DNA from: Oehlia diaphana
Lineage: Eukaryota > Glomeromycota > Glomeromycetes > Glomerales > Glomeraceae
Assembly: GCA_003833135.1 (NCBI GenBank)
Contig: QZLH01000357.1
Coordinates: 31,728 to 56,503 of the forward strand
Reading direction: 5' to 3'
Length of the DNA: 24,776 bases
The stretch's first letter is position 1; each line of letters starts with the position of its first letter. Positions 9,647 to 19,576 of this stretch are shown here, one piece after another. A model generated the notes under the pieces. That model was not told where the DNA came from. It searched no databases and worked only from the letters and a program-made list of their open reading frames with translations. A program made the translations under genes and the position numbers.

Positions 9647-11656
9647 TTAGGATTAGCACAAGAAATTTTTGTTTAATTTTGTAAAATCTAATAAATAAAT
9701 TCATGAATAAATTTAAATTTTTTTTCTTTAATAAAATAAAATAAAGAACAATTATTCTAATAAATAATATTTTTTTTTTTCATAAATAGATATGAAGATT
9801 TTTTTTATAGATAGTTTCTAATAATTTTTTTTTCATAACGTCATTCTTTTTTGAAGGTAGTTACAATAATTTTAATAAAAAGTTAAAATTTTATATTAAA
9901 ATCGAAAAAAAATGTTAAAAAAATAATCATTTATTTCTTTATTATAACTGAAAAAAAAATAATGATTTTTCTGTAAAAAATAATTCCTTTTTTTATTAGA
10001 ATCGAAAAAGAAATGATTTTTTTATTATTTTTAACAAGAATTTTTTTTAAAATAATAAAAAAAAAAATAACAAAATCGAAAATTAGTAAATTTTTATTTT
10101 TTTGATCAACAAAATTAAGTAAAAAAATACATGAATATGATCCATATATCCAATGGTTATATTTGATGGCATAGGAAGAAGTTTTTTAAAAAAATTTAAG
10201 GTATTAAAATGAATTACTTTCAAATCTGTTTAGTTTAAGTTTAAGTATAGATATAACCTATAAGTATAGCTAAGCTAAGATTAAGCTTACTTTCTTAAAA
10301 TTAATTGGAGAGTCTTTATGAAAAGGAAATTTTTTTGGTATCAGCGGCAACTCAAAATGTGAATGATTATTAGAGATTTTCAAAGAGATATAAGCAAAAG
10401 GCTAAATGGTCTAATAGATTTTAATCGCTTTAATATTAAAAAGTTGAAAATCGTATCCATTTACCCTGCGTTGTAAATCGACCCTTTGTAAATCATTGAA
10501 TTTCACGAATGAAGAATGAAATTAATTATCAGGATAAATGTAGGATTAAAGGACAAATCCATTTTTAGATATTCTTAAATTTAGTGTAAATTAAAAAAAA
10601 ACTAACTATAGTAAAAGGAAGTACTAATAATAAAGAAGTATTATCTTAGTAATAAAATCATGATATATATGATTTATTCATTAATAATCGAATCGGAGGA
10701 TGTGACAAATCAAAAATTATCCTTTTTTAGCATATGTAAATATCAATCAATTGATATATTAGGTATAGCCTTTGAAATAAAAATATTATATATTTTTTTT
10801 TTTTTCTTAAAAATTCGTTTTTTTTTGTGTAACCGTCCCTTTTCAACAACAATTAAAAAATCATATATATTTTAATTAACCCTGCATTCTTCGAACATAG
10901 AGGCTAAAAATTTTCCTAACCGTTTCATGACTATAAATTAGAACTTTCAGATGTTGATTGAAATTATTTATCAAGGGACGTTTTAGTTCTGACATAAAAA
11001 TAGTAACAAGTAATAAAATACTTAAAAATTATTTTTTCCTTTTTTTTAAAAATAATTCTTTGAAACAGGAATTAAAATATTATTTAATTACGTTATTTTT
11101 GTAAATATTATCGTAAAAAATTTTATCCGTATAATTATTTCCATAATTTGTAATTGAATGAATATATACAACTTTTTTATGAAAATAATAAAAAAAAAAG
11201 AAAAAAAAAAAGTTCGATTTTTTAGAACTCTAAAATTAGTATTTACAAAGAAAATTTTATTAAGGTTCATAACTAAAACGTTTTGTTAAATTTTATTTCC
11301 AATTTCAATAATTTCAATTGTCAATTCCCGTTACGCAATTAAAAGTCCCGTGATAATCATCACACCAAAATCTATTTTTAAATTCGGATCAACCAATTAT
11401 GTTAACAAATTGTCGGAATTCTAGAAATGCAACTATTATTATGATTCCGTTTCATATATATTTGGTTTTTTTTTTTTTTTTTTTTTTTGTTAAAAATTAT
11501 ATGATCGTTTCATATATGTGATACCGATTATTAAGTAATAATTATAAACGAATATAAATAAAATAACAAAGATTTTATATAACTTACTATAACTCTTCGA
11601 GAATGAAAAAAATTTTTTAATTGTTTAAATTATACAAATTAATCAAAAATATCGCT
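9647..11656. other. AT-rich intergenic region, no gene seen
   Basis: Two kilobases of very AT-rich DNA with many poly-A and poly-T tracts, including a T run of about 23 at 11466-11488. The few open frames are short, dominated by Phe/Ile/Lys from the base composition, and show no protein-like pattern. I see no tRNA, no recognisable repeat boundary and no promoter that can be assigned. Confidence 0.7.
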
Positions 11657-11658
11657 TT

Positions 11659-11758
11659 GAAACTTTGAAGGGGAAAATTTAGGGTACTACATAATGCATA
11701 GATCTAAATACGCGCCGGAACTTTGAGGGAGAAAAATTCTTAAGCACTACATAATGCA
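11659..11758. repeat. Two imperfect direct repeats upstream of the LPMO-like gene
   Basis: A unit of about 41 nt at 11659-11699 recurs at 11718-11758, offset by 59 nt. Shared blocks are GAACTTTGA (AAACTTTGA in copy 1), a purine-rich GGG/GAAAA stretch and CTACATAATGCA at the end of each copy. The repeats lie about 180-280 nt upstream of the ATG at 11938, so they are in the probable promoter region and could be a duplicated regulatory site. They could equally be a neutral local duplication. Confidence 0.5.
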
Positions 11759-11937
11759 AACAAATCAAATTGGTTAATAGTTTGTCTTCTGAAAAGATAT
11801 TTAAATCCCTAAAAATTTCTGACTTTGAAGAAATAAAGAATTCACTGATCTCAATAAAATAAGAATTCAAATTTACTTATTAAAAACTGTTCTCTAATAC
11901 AGATAAAAAAAAAGCTTTTAACGAAAAATATCTTAAA

Positions 11938-12504
11938 ATGGTTCAATCCAAAATCTCTGGTGCTATCAACTTCATTCTTATCTTCACACTTTTAATTGGT
12001 CTCGTTGGGCAAGTTTCAGCTCATGGTATTCTTCTAAGCCCTATTCCAAGACTTCCATATGGTGATAATGTTAACGAAATACTCACTAAGGTTGGAAACC
12101 CAACCAAGGAATTCCCCTGTGGTTTAGCCGGTGGTAGTCCAGGTCCAGTTACAGTATACAAACCTGGTGAGAAAATTTTAATCGCCTATAATAGAACTAT
12201 TACTCATGGTGGTGAATGTGTAATGCAAATGTCTCGATATGGTGATAAATATGATAAAGATTTCAAGACTTTCGAGAACTTAGGCACATGTGGTATGGAA
12301 AAAGGCTTATTCACTGCATTTGTTATGGTACCACACGATGAATGTGATAACGAAGATTGTGTAATGAGATTCAGATGGGATGATAACGTTGGAAACAATT
12401 ACTTGTATTGCATCAATGTTAGAATAAAGGAATATCCTGATTGCTGGGATTCAAAGAGAAGAAGATCCGTCCGTACAACTAGAAGAGCTTTAAAAAATTA
12501 TTAA
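11938..12504 (+). CDS. Secreted LPMO-like copper protein (chitin-binding type-4-like)
   Basis: An intron-free 188-residue protein. Residues 1-28 form a signal peptide with a hydrophobic core and an Ala-X-Ala-like end (QVSA), so cleavage would leave His29-Gly30 at the N-terminus, the hallmark of the histidine brace of lytic polysaccharide monooxygenases. HGILLSPIPR resembles the N-terminus of AA10/AA15/AA16-type proteins. A second candidate copper histidine is H90 (ITHGGEC), and an aromatic near YLYC (155-158) could be axial. Seven cysteines (61, 94, 118, 136, 141, 158, 169) suggest up to three disulfides. The 160-residue mature domain is small but in range for single-domain LPMOs or X325/Bim1-type LPMO-like proteins. 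The tail is strongly basic (KRRR, RTTRR) with possible Kex2 sites. The target could be fungal chitin or plant polysaccharide, or the protein could bind copper without oxidase activity. The family assignment is by motif only. Confidence 0.85.
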   Translation: MVQSKISGAINFILIFTLLIGLVGQVSAHGILLSPIPRLPYGDNVNEILTKVGNPTKEFPCGLAGGSPGPVTVYKPGEKILIAYNRTITHGGECVMQMSRYGDKYDKDFKTFENLGTCGMEKGLFTAFVMVPHDECDNEDCVMRFRWDDNVGNNYLYCINVRIKEYPDCWDSKRRRSVRTTRRALKNY

Positions 12505-13360
12505 TTTCACGTTTTTATTATATAGATATATAGATATATATATAATGTGCATTTTTAAATTATTCGAGAAACCTAGATTATTAATATAATACTACAAAAG
12601 TAATTTTTTTTTTATTAAGGTTTAGGTTGTTTAAAAGTTTGATCTTTCTTATTTTTTTTTTTTTTTATTTCGGTTTTTATAAATTGATTCGGTGATGAAT
12701 CATCACTGGTGGTGATTTTTTCACCGTTCATTAAAAAAAAAAAAAAATTGTTTTTATTAAAATAGTTTATTCTTTCTGTAAAATTTCATATTTCATATTT
12801 CATGTATTTTATTAATCCAATAAATTTTTAAAAAAAATTGTTCTATTTTTTACTCGCAACATAAAATGATAATGCAAAATTAAACTTCAAGTCAACGTAT
12901 AGCGTATTTAATATTTACGATAAATTTAATGATGCATTTTGGGAACCGGTTAATTAAAAAAATTGAAATTCAAATTTCTTGATCTCTTAGTCTAAATCGT
13001 TTATTTATCGATTTTCTTACCACCATCTGCGCTTGATATATTTAAGTATTAACGTGTGCCAAAGTTTCGAGATCAGTATTAATTGACGATTTTGTAAAAG
13101 ATGATTTTTCTTATTAAATTTATCCTCTTCATTAATTTGTTCAAAGATTTCTCTACCTTTCACAAACTTTAGTACCATTGATCAAACATTTCTTTCAAAT
13201 ATTTTGTAATAGGTCTTTTAACGAAATTGTATCTATATTGTTTAACTATATCTTTTACTAATTGAAGTACTACTTTATTATTATAATATTAAAAATTGTT
13301 AACTTTTACCAAAGTTTGTTAAATACATTTACGTTAATCATTTAACTGCAGCTCTTAAGT
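12505..13360. other. 3' flank of the LPMO-like gene and intergenic DNA
   Basis: Just after the stop is a TATAGATATATAGATATATA microsatellite (about 12519-12545), followed by poly-T tracts. An AATAAA at 12820 is the first canonical polyadenylation-like signal, but it is over 300 nt from the stop, so real processing may use a weaker AT-rich site nearer the gene. TTTCATATTTCATATTTCAT at about 12784 is a short tandem repeat. No gene is supported. Confidence 0.6.
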
Positions 13361-13762
13361 CAAGGAAACTTCAGAACCGGGAAGCGTAACCGTCAGAAGT
13401 CAGAAGACTCACGAAAAATGGGCTAAGAAGATTAACTAAAACTAATCAAAGAGATGATCAAAGTTGGAAGAGATTCAATTTATTTCACTGACAATTATTC
13501 CATCGACAGTCAACTTACACATTAAGTGTTTATAATTGTTTATAAACGTTATGAAATTATATGTTATAATTTGAATAAATAAAAATTTTGGGAAAGAGTA
13601 TCTAAGAACAGTGACAATTTGCCAATAGTCAATGTTAAATCTTTGGTGAATGAAGTATCAATATGAATATACCTTTCAGAGGTTCATGGTGAATATACTG
13701 ATGAATATTACAAATTTTGATTACCGGTATACCAAAATTTTGAAAAATCGAAAGATTAAATA

Positions 13763-13900
13763 ATGGATCATTTTGAAAGTCTGTTTAAGAAATTGATACA
13801 ATCAATCGATAAAATTTCCGAAATGGAAACAAAGTTGAAAGTCGAATTTTTGAGACACCGCGCTAAATCACGTGAACTATCGTCGTATTGCCATCCTTAA
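13763..13900 (+). pseudogene. Small ORF, 45 residues, possibly a gene remnant
   Basis: An ATG-started frame encoding a charged, helix-prone peptide that begins MDHFESLFKKLIQSIDKIS and ends in Cys-His-Pro. Its codon and amino-acid mix is more protein-like than the surrounding shadow frames. In the same phase upstream, 13678-13760 also reads like protein (EVHGEYTDEYYKF, LPVYQNFEKSKD) but is broken by stops, so this may be the end of a decayed gene rather than a true small gene. I do not recognise a family. Confidence 0.25.
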
Positions 13901-14445
13901 AATTCATAAAATGGCGCAGCAGAAATTTTAAAAACTTACTGTATTTTCTATACATCGCTTAAAACTCGACACAAGTGCGAATATTAACACTCCATACCTT
14001 ATAGTATATACGTATGGTAAAGGTTTCGACCTTTAAAAGAAATATACGACCTCTTCGAGGCACAATTTTTTTGAATAAAATTTTTTTATATATCGTATCC
14101 CCACTTTTATTCGAGTTTTTTTACCCCTTTTCTGCGTAACATTTTATGCCTCTTCATTTTTTTTTTCGTATAATTGACCCTTCCGTCTTAATATATTACT
14201 TCCTTTATCATGTCGCTTTCAAACCCCATTACCCTTCCTTCTTCAAAAAATTCTCTCCTCGTCTCTATGAAAAAATTTCACGTGACTAAGTCTGGTTATA
14301 ACAATATCTAGCGTTCAAGGAGTTTCTCACACGACGCAGCGCAAACATCAATGATATTCATCTTAAAATACACACAAATGATTATCAAGTAAACACTACT
14401 TCGATTCGTTATAAATCCACAAGTCGTTGAGTCGATATGCAAATA
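13901..14445. other. Intergenic, no gene seen; pyrimidine-rich stretch
   Basis: The region 14090-14270 is unusually C/T-rich on this strand, with many CTTCC and CCCC runs. A 34-codon ORF starts at 14210, which could be the start of a degraded 5' region of a transposon. No product can be assigned. Confidence 0.4.
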
Positions 14446-14674
14446 GGACCCAGAAATATATATATAGGGGTCAGGTGATTAAAAAATTTTTACTATGAGC
14501 TGTACGCATTTTTCAGGGCCGGAATTATGATAATATCAGTTGGTTGCAATAATAGTAAATAAAATTCTGACTGGCATTATCAAAAATTATCTAAAAAAGG
14601 AAAGATTTTCATGATTTTTTTAGTTCAAAATACGCAAACTCAAACCTGACCCTTTTATATATATTTCTGGGTTC
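14446..14674. repeat. Inverted-repeat element, about 230 bp, MITE-like
   Basis: The arm at 14447-14475 (GACCCAGAAATATATATATA then GGGGTCAGG) is matched on the opposite strand by 14645-14673 (CCTGACCCTTTTATATATAT then TTCTGGGTT), with about three differences over 29 nt. The 170-nt interior has no coding capacity. Arms this long and alike around a short AT-rich core are typical of non-autonomous DNA transposons. No clear target-site duplication is seen, so the superfamily is undetermined. Confidence 0.65.
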
Positions 14675-14849
14675 ACGCATTTTTTTTCCTGTCAGAAAGT
14701 CCTCCCACGACGTATTCAACAATAATATTTTGAGTTAATCTGACGTATTCACTCACGTGTCATGAGCCAATCAAAAAGGAACACTTCTACAAAAACTTTC
14801 TTTACTTTACTTACAAAAGATACCGTTTTTATTTTGGCATTTATATACC

Positions 14850-16563
14850 TTGTAACACCCCTTGCGAAAATATTTTTTTACCCACTTTGGTATCTCGGTG
14901 TAACATTCCGAGCCCCTTTGTGATGTCGCAACTTCAACGCGCTTGCGTTACTCATCAGTCAAAATTTTTCGCTAATCAAATTTTTCACATATTAAAAAAC
15001 CTTCTTCAGCTACAAATACCAATGAAATTAACTCTATCACGCTAATCTACTTCATCATGCCTGGGCAGTACGGACTGAGAAGCATATCTATTCTCGTCGC
15101 TTAGGTATTGAATATACATCCAAATATCAAACCAATGGCCAAAAAAATATTCTTACCCGAGGTTACCGTTTTATGTACCGGAAACGGTTTGATAATTTCA
15201 AACACAATCTTAATCATAATCCGCGCACTCGCCGGAAACAAGAAGCACGTTTTAAACGTCATTTGTAAAGAATTTTCAAGTCCGACAAAAAGAATCCTAT
15301 AACTGCTTCAGTGGATCGATTAATAGCTGGAAATCACCGTTTCCTTTTTTTAGAATCACAATTTATCAACAAACCTCCCAAGCACCATAAATATTCGCAG
15401 AAACCGAATATTTCAAGATTAGAAATATAAGGTTCTATTTTTTTCTTTCACAGTAGGAGCTCAGAACCGTATTATATTGCCTGCTCCTGACGAACCTATT
15501 ACTATAACACACATTCCGGATTCAACCTCTCCTTCAGTTGTTGAACCAATACCTATTGATAATGGAATTTTATTTCCTACGGTAGCTAATTTTGACCCTT
15601 TACCCCAGGTATATCTATACCAGTGCATCTTCGTCCGTTTGTACTGAATCATCCTATCTACAAAAGTGGCAAGAAGAAAACAGTTATTCTCCTCCAGGTT
15701 CTACACCCTGGCTTAAATTTATTAAATACAAAGCTGAAAAAGCTGCACGCGAACGTGCAGAGGTGGCTAATCTACATACCCACGCATTCGCAGCTCTCGA
15801 TCGAAAACGTAAAGACAAACAACTAGCAGCATACCATGGCACTACAAGTATCAAACGCCACGATCGTCCAGAAGCAGCAGCACGTTTAGCACAAGAACTG
15901 GTCCAGTTCAATTTACAGTAATTTGATATCATTGTACCCATAAACCGCAATATTACAAGGGCAACCCATCCGATATCTCCTCGGATGATACCAAAACCTT
16001 CGAGTCACGTCACAGAAAAGAATTTAGAAAAAGCCTTTTTTGGCCAAGCGAGACTCAACTGTTTATACTAACATTAGTTCTGTAGAGCTACTACATCAGT
16101 CCAAGAAATCACGACCAGCTTCCAGTATCCCAGATGACTCCCTGACCGCTGGACCGTCTTAGATTAATTAATTTTCTTCATATGTATATTTTTGTGTAAT
16201 GAGTCAAATTACCTTACCCGTTTAAATATAGTATTCCAAACTTTTATAAAAACTTCAAACAACTTAAAATAGTGTGAATCAATCCACCTCTAACAGTATT
16301 TACAGGTGGCGGCCTTTGTGTTAAAAGAAAAATACGGGACTTTTATAATTTTTTTTTATTGGATCGTCGGTGCGCTTCCCCCTATTTTTACTTTAGCTTC
16401 TAATTCCTTTGTTCGTTCACTGCTATGGCGACTATGTCCCCATTAGTCAGTTCGTTCTAACGAAGGGTGGGTCCGCCTGTTGGATTTTGTACGTCTAGTT
16501 TAGCTGTGTACTTATATTGTGTCTTGTAGTCATAACGAGTCTGTAACTAAATAAAAATAAATA
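14850..16563 (+). mobile_element. LINE-like relic, longer copy (copy B) of the family at 8583-9436
   Basis: The relic has a broken ORF (14922-16162), then a 3' region with the same blocks in the same order as copy A: ATGAGTCAAATTACC at 16199, then GTGAATCA, CAGTATTTAC, GGCGGCCT and AAGAAAAATACGG at 16273-16336, then TCGTCGGTGCG where copy A has TCGTCGTTGG. It ends in AAATAAAAATAAAT at about 16547-16563, a LINE-type tail. No RT or endonuclease motif is found, so the copy is non-autonomous, either from internal deletion or because the family carries only an ORF1-like gene. The 5' boundary is uncertain. Confidence 0.6.
14922..16162 (+). pseudogene. Degraded transposon ORF, unknown basic protein, several frameshifts
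   Basis: Protein-like sequence passes between frames. From ATG 14922 a frame reads MSQLQRACVTHQSKFFANQ and onward for about 41 codons. A second frame (about 15038-15430) carries HHAWAVRTEKHIYSRRLG and a Lys/Arg-rich stretch, broken by one TAA at about 15267. From about 15457 a Pro-rich segment (ILPAPDEPITITHIPDS) runs to about 15605, and a shifted frame continues to TAA 15919-15921 with an Ala/Glu/Lys/Arg-rich helix (FIKYKAEKAARERAEVANLH). A last frame from about 16045 ends DDSLTAGPS at TAG 16160-16162. Order and composition (basic, then Pro-rich, then charged helix) suggest a nucleic-acid-binding transposon protein, perhaps an ORF1. I see no zinc knuckle, RT or transposase motif. It is not expressible as one protein. 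Confidence 0.5.
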
Positions 16564-17267
16564 TCTCTTTTGTAGTATAGGTATATTTGAAGCTACCTAG
16601 TTGTAATTAAAAATTCCAACGATCGCTTTCTTTACTAAAAAAAAATTAGCCTTTATGCAAATAATGTAATAGGCCAATTAAATAAATTTTGATCGTGTAC
16701 TGATTGTACTGATGTTTCGCACTAACTAGTAGAAGTGTTGAATAATAACTATAAATTTCACGTTTCTATTTCCTAGTACATATAAAATCGGTATGTTATG
16801 ATTCACACTACAGCGCAGCAGCGGTGTATAGATCATTCTATTGACTAATAATTACCTTGGATTGGTTCTTGTGATTATTATTCCCTGATCGCACCACTTA
16901 CACGATTATGCAAGTATTACTTATACGTACTGGGGAGCAAATTTTATGGTGTTTATTAATCCGTTCCTAGGAGATTTTGCAGTAAAAATTTAACTAGTAA
17001 TTATATTATAATAGACGGATTTGAAAATTTGAGTAATTCAGAAAGATTAACATTTTCCAAATGAGACAAACTTTTTTTAATTTATTCGTAATCTCAAAAT
17101 TATTTTCAAGAGCAATAGTAATAGTTCCGAAGCTTTTTAAAATTTAATCATTTTTTTTAAAAAATCTTTTAAAAATGAAAAAAACCAAGCAAAGAAATAG
17201 AATTCAACAATAAAATAAACTATATTTATACTCACGATATACTATAAAACACTTATAAACCAATTAT
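16564..17267. other. Intergenic, no gene seen
   Basis: AT-rich DNA between the LINE-like relic and the kinase-Sel1 gene. Open frames are short and lack any protein-like pattern. I see no RNA gene or repeat boundary here. Confidence 0.6.
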
Positions 17268-17358
17268 ATCCTGGCTAATTGGAATAATAAAATTTTACTA
17301 GAATCCAGCCTATCGGCTGATCATTTATCCGATTCTAGTATTCCTAATTAGCCAGGAT
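17268..17358. repeat. Foldback (hairpin) sequence upstream of the kinase gene
   Basis: ATCCTGGCTAATT at 17268-17280 and ACTAGAATC at about 17297-17305 pair with GATTCTAGT at 17331 and AATTAGCCAGGAT ending at 17358, with an extra block of about 10 nt on the left arm. The apex holds a second small stem, CAGCC-TATC-GGCTG at 17306-17319. It lies about 210 nt before the kinase ATG. It may be a short MITE or a structured leader or promoter element; which one cannot be told from one copy. Confidence 0.6.
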
Positions 17359-17566
17359 GTTCCCCTTAAATAATCAAGTTGTGATCTAATCTGAAACTGT
17401 AGTAATTCATATCACTGCATGCAGAAAAAATAAAGTCATGTGGCAATTTTGAAAATTCGTGTTACCTCTATAAATAAACAAAAAAAAAAAAAGGATTTTC
17501 TATTTAAACATTTTTCAAATTATTGAATAATATTATAATTTAAAATAAAATTTTTACTTGGAAAAC

Positions 17567-19576
17567 ATGACAGAAATAACTGAAAAAGATTCTGATGCTT
17601 ATATTGACTGGTTAGAAAAAGCAATATCAGAGAATTATATTAAATATTATGATTATTCTGAATTCACTAATAAAGAAGAAATAAGTAACGGATCTTTTGG
17701 AAAAGTTTTTCGTGCAAATCGTAAAGATTCTGATACTGTCATGGCTCTAAAATATCCATTTAACTTAAAAATTGAAGAAATCGTTAATGAGGTAAATTAT
17801 TATTATAAACATTATAATAATGTGTTTTGTTAGTCCTTACTTAATATTATTATATTTATAATATTAGATAAAAATGCAACGCGAAGTTGATTATCATTCA
17901 AATATCATTCGATTTTATGGAATCTCAAGATTAGAAAACAAATATTTATTGGTTATGGAGTATGCTGATTGTGGATCATTACAATCCTATTTAAAAGAGA
18001 ATTTTAATAAACTTGAATGGAATGATAAATATCAATTAGCGCTACAACTCGCAAATACTGTAGAATGTTTAAATAATGAAGGAATTATTCACTGTGATTT
18101 GGTGATGTAATAAATAATTTATTGATTATTGTTTTTTATTATTATTTAATGAAACTAATAAGCATTCTTGTCAAATATAGCATGCACAAAATGTACTTGT
18201 ACATCAAAATAAAATAAAGCTGGCGGACTTTGGTTTATCAAGAAAAATAACTGATATATCACATAATTCAACAAATGTTCTTGGTGTTGTTCCTTATATT
18301 GACCCAAAATATTTGAATAATATTAAAGATAAAAGCCAACCATATAAATTAAATGAAAAGTCTGATGTTTATAGTGTAGGAGTTCTTCTTTGGCAAATTT
18401 CAAGTGGATATAGACCTTTTTATGTTGAAAATGTAGAATATGATGCAAATTTGATCATGAATATTATAAAAGGACAAAGAGAAAAAATTGTCAAGGATAC
18501 TCCTATTGAATATAGTAATTTATATAAAGGTAAATATTAAGATATCACGGTTATTATATAATTAATTAAGAACATTAATTTATTTAACTTCTTTAGCATG
18601 CTGGGAAGATGACCCAACTAAACGTCTAACTATTCATCAAGTTGTTAAATTTCTCAAACAAATAATTTTTGGAGAAAACAATGATGAGATTAATTCTTCG
18701 GAAATCAAAGCAGAATTATTACAAGAGAATCATCCTCAATCAATTATACCTGATTTAGCAAGTATGCTTAGTAATAATTCTATAGAATATATGTTAAGTA
18801 ATAATTCTGAATTATATCTAAGTAAATTAATAATAGATCATTTAAATAATGAAATTAACTCAGATGTATTAAATCAAGCAGAAAAATTATTTTCAGAGAT
18901 ATTTAACATAACAGATAATATAAATATTATTACTGATAAATTAATTATGCTTTTAATTAAAATACAAGATGAAGGAAATAGCATTGATGAGACAAAAATT
19001 TTCATTAATCATTGCATATCTCTTTCAAATCAAACTCCAAATGATATTTCTAAATGGCTTAAAGAAAATCAAACAAAATCACATTATATTTTTTTTCTTG
19101 GGTACTTTTATTTCAAGGAATTTATTTTAGAAGAACAAAGTTGTGATAAAGCATTTAAATTATTTTTGAAAGCAGCAGATGACAATTATCCTATTGCACA
19201 AGTGTATTTAAGCCTGTTTTATAGATACGGATTTGGAACTGAAATTGATTATAATATAGCAATTTATTGGATGAAAAAAGCTGTAGATAATGAAAGTATT
19301 TGTGGACAGTTTTGTCTTGGTGATTATTATGAGTATGGTATTGGGACTGTTGTAGATCTATATAAAGCTTTTCATTGGTACCAAAAATCTGCAAATAATA
19401 ATAATCAAGTTGCATTATATCATTTGGGGAAGTGTTATGAACGTGGAAAAGGAATAGAAAAAAATGAAAGCAATGCATTTGAGATATATGCAACTTTATC
19501 AGAAAAAAAAGATAAATATAATTTTCAACTTGCTTTGTGCTACTATTTAGGAGTTGGAACTAATGTAATAAATTAA
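17567..19576 (+). CDS. TKL-like protein kinase fused to Sel1-like repeats; broken by a frameshift
   Basis: The coding path is 17567-17791, 17868-18101, 18181-18529 and 18597-19576, giving 595 residues. The frame opens at 17558 with TTG, but the ATG at 17567 is the usable start. The kinase domain covers about residues 35-295: a glycine loop with its first Gly replaced (ISNGSFGKV), K62 (VMALK), HCDL with catalytic D152 and N157 (HAQN), D169 (ADFGLS), [19 protein letters not shown] and CWEDDPTKR. The usual HRD is HCD (C151), so it is a non-RD kinase. About 100 residues of linker follow, then four Sel1-like repeats ([16 protein letters not shown] and so on), a helical scaffold probably for protein interaction. 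A cytosolic signalling kinase is likely. The frame stops at 19574-19576 inside a fifth repeat; the continuing repeats lie in another frame, so this copy is probably a recent pseudogene or carries a sequencing deletion. Confidence 0.85.
17792..17867 (+). other. Intron 1 of the kinase gene
   Basis: A 76-nt intron with donor GAG|GTAAAT and acceptor TATTAG|ATA. It is phase 0. Joining the exons gives EEIVNE followed by [12 protein letters not shown], the expected kinase helix C and the following strand, whereas the unspliced frame hits a stop at 17831. Confidence 0.85.
18102..18180 (+). other. Intron 2 of the kinase gene
   Basis: A 79-nt intron with donor TTG|GTGATG and acceptor AATATAG|CATGC. 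A good branch-point-like ACTAATA lies about 25 nt before the acceptor. It is phase 0 and interrupts the catalytic loop exactly between HCDL and HAQN. The donor is weaker than GTAAAT or GTAAGT. Confidence 0.8.
18530..18596 (+). other. Intron 3 of the kinase gene
   Basis: A 67-nt intron with donor AAAG|GTAAAT and acceptor CTTTAG|CATGC. It is phase 1: the split codon becomes GCA, giving [12 protein letters not shown], the conserved C-lobe motif. Unspliced reading ends at the TAA at 18538-18540. Confidence 0.85.

Noticed and set aside
10660..10875. 71-codon frame rich in Phe and Ile
   Set aside because: Composition follows the poly-T/AT-rich DNA; no motif, and an isolated position.
15108..15302. 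64-codon frame in the LINE-like relic
   Set aside because: Shadow of the more protein-like frame (EKHIYSRRLG...) in the same stretch.
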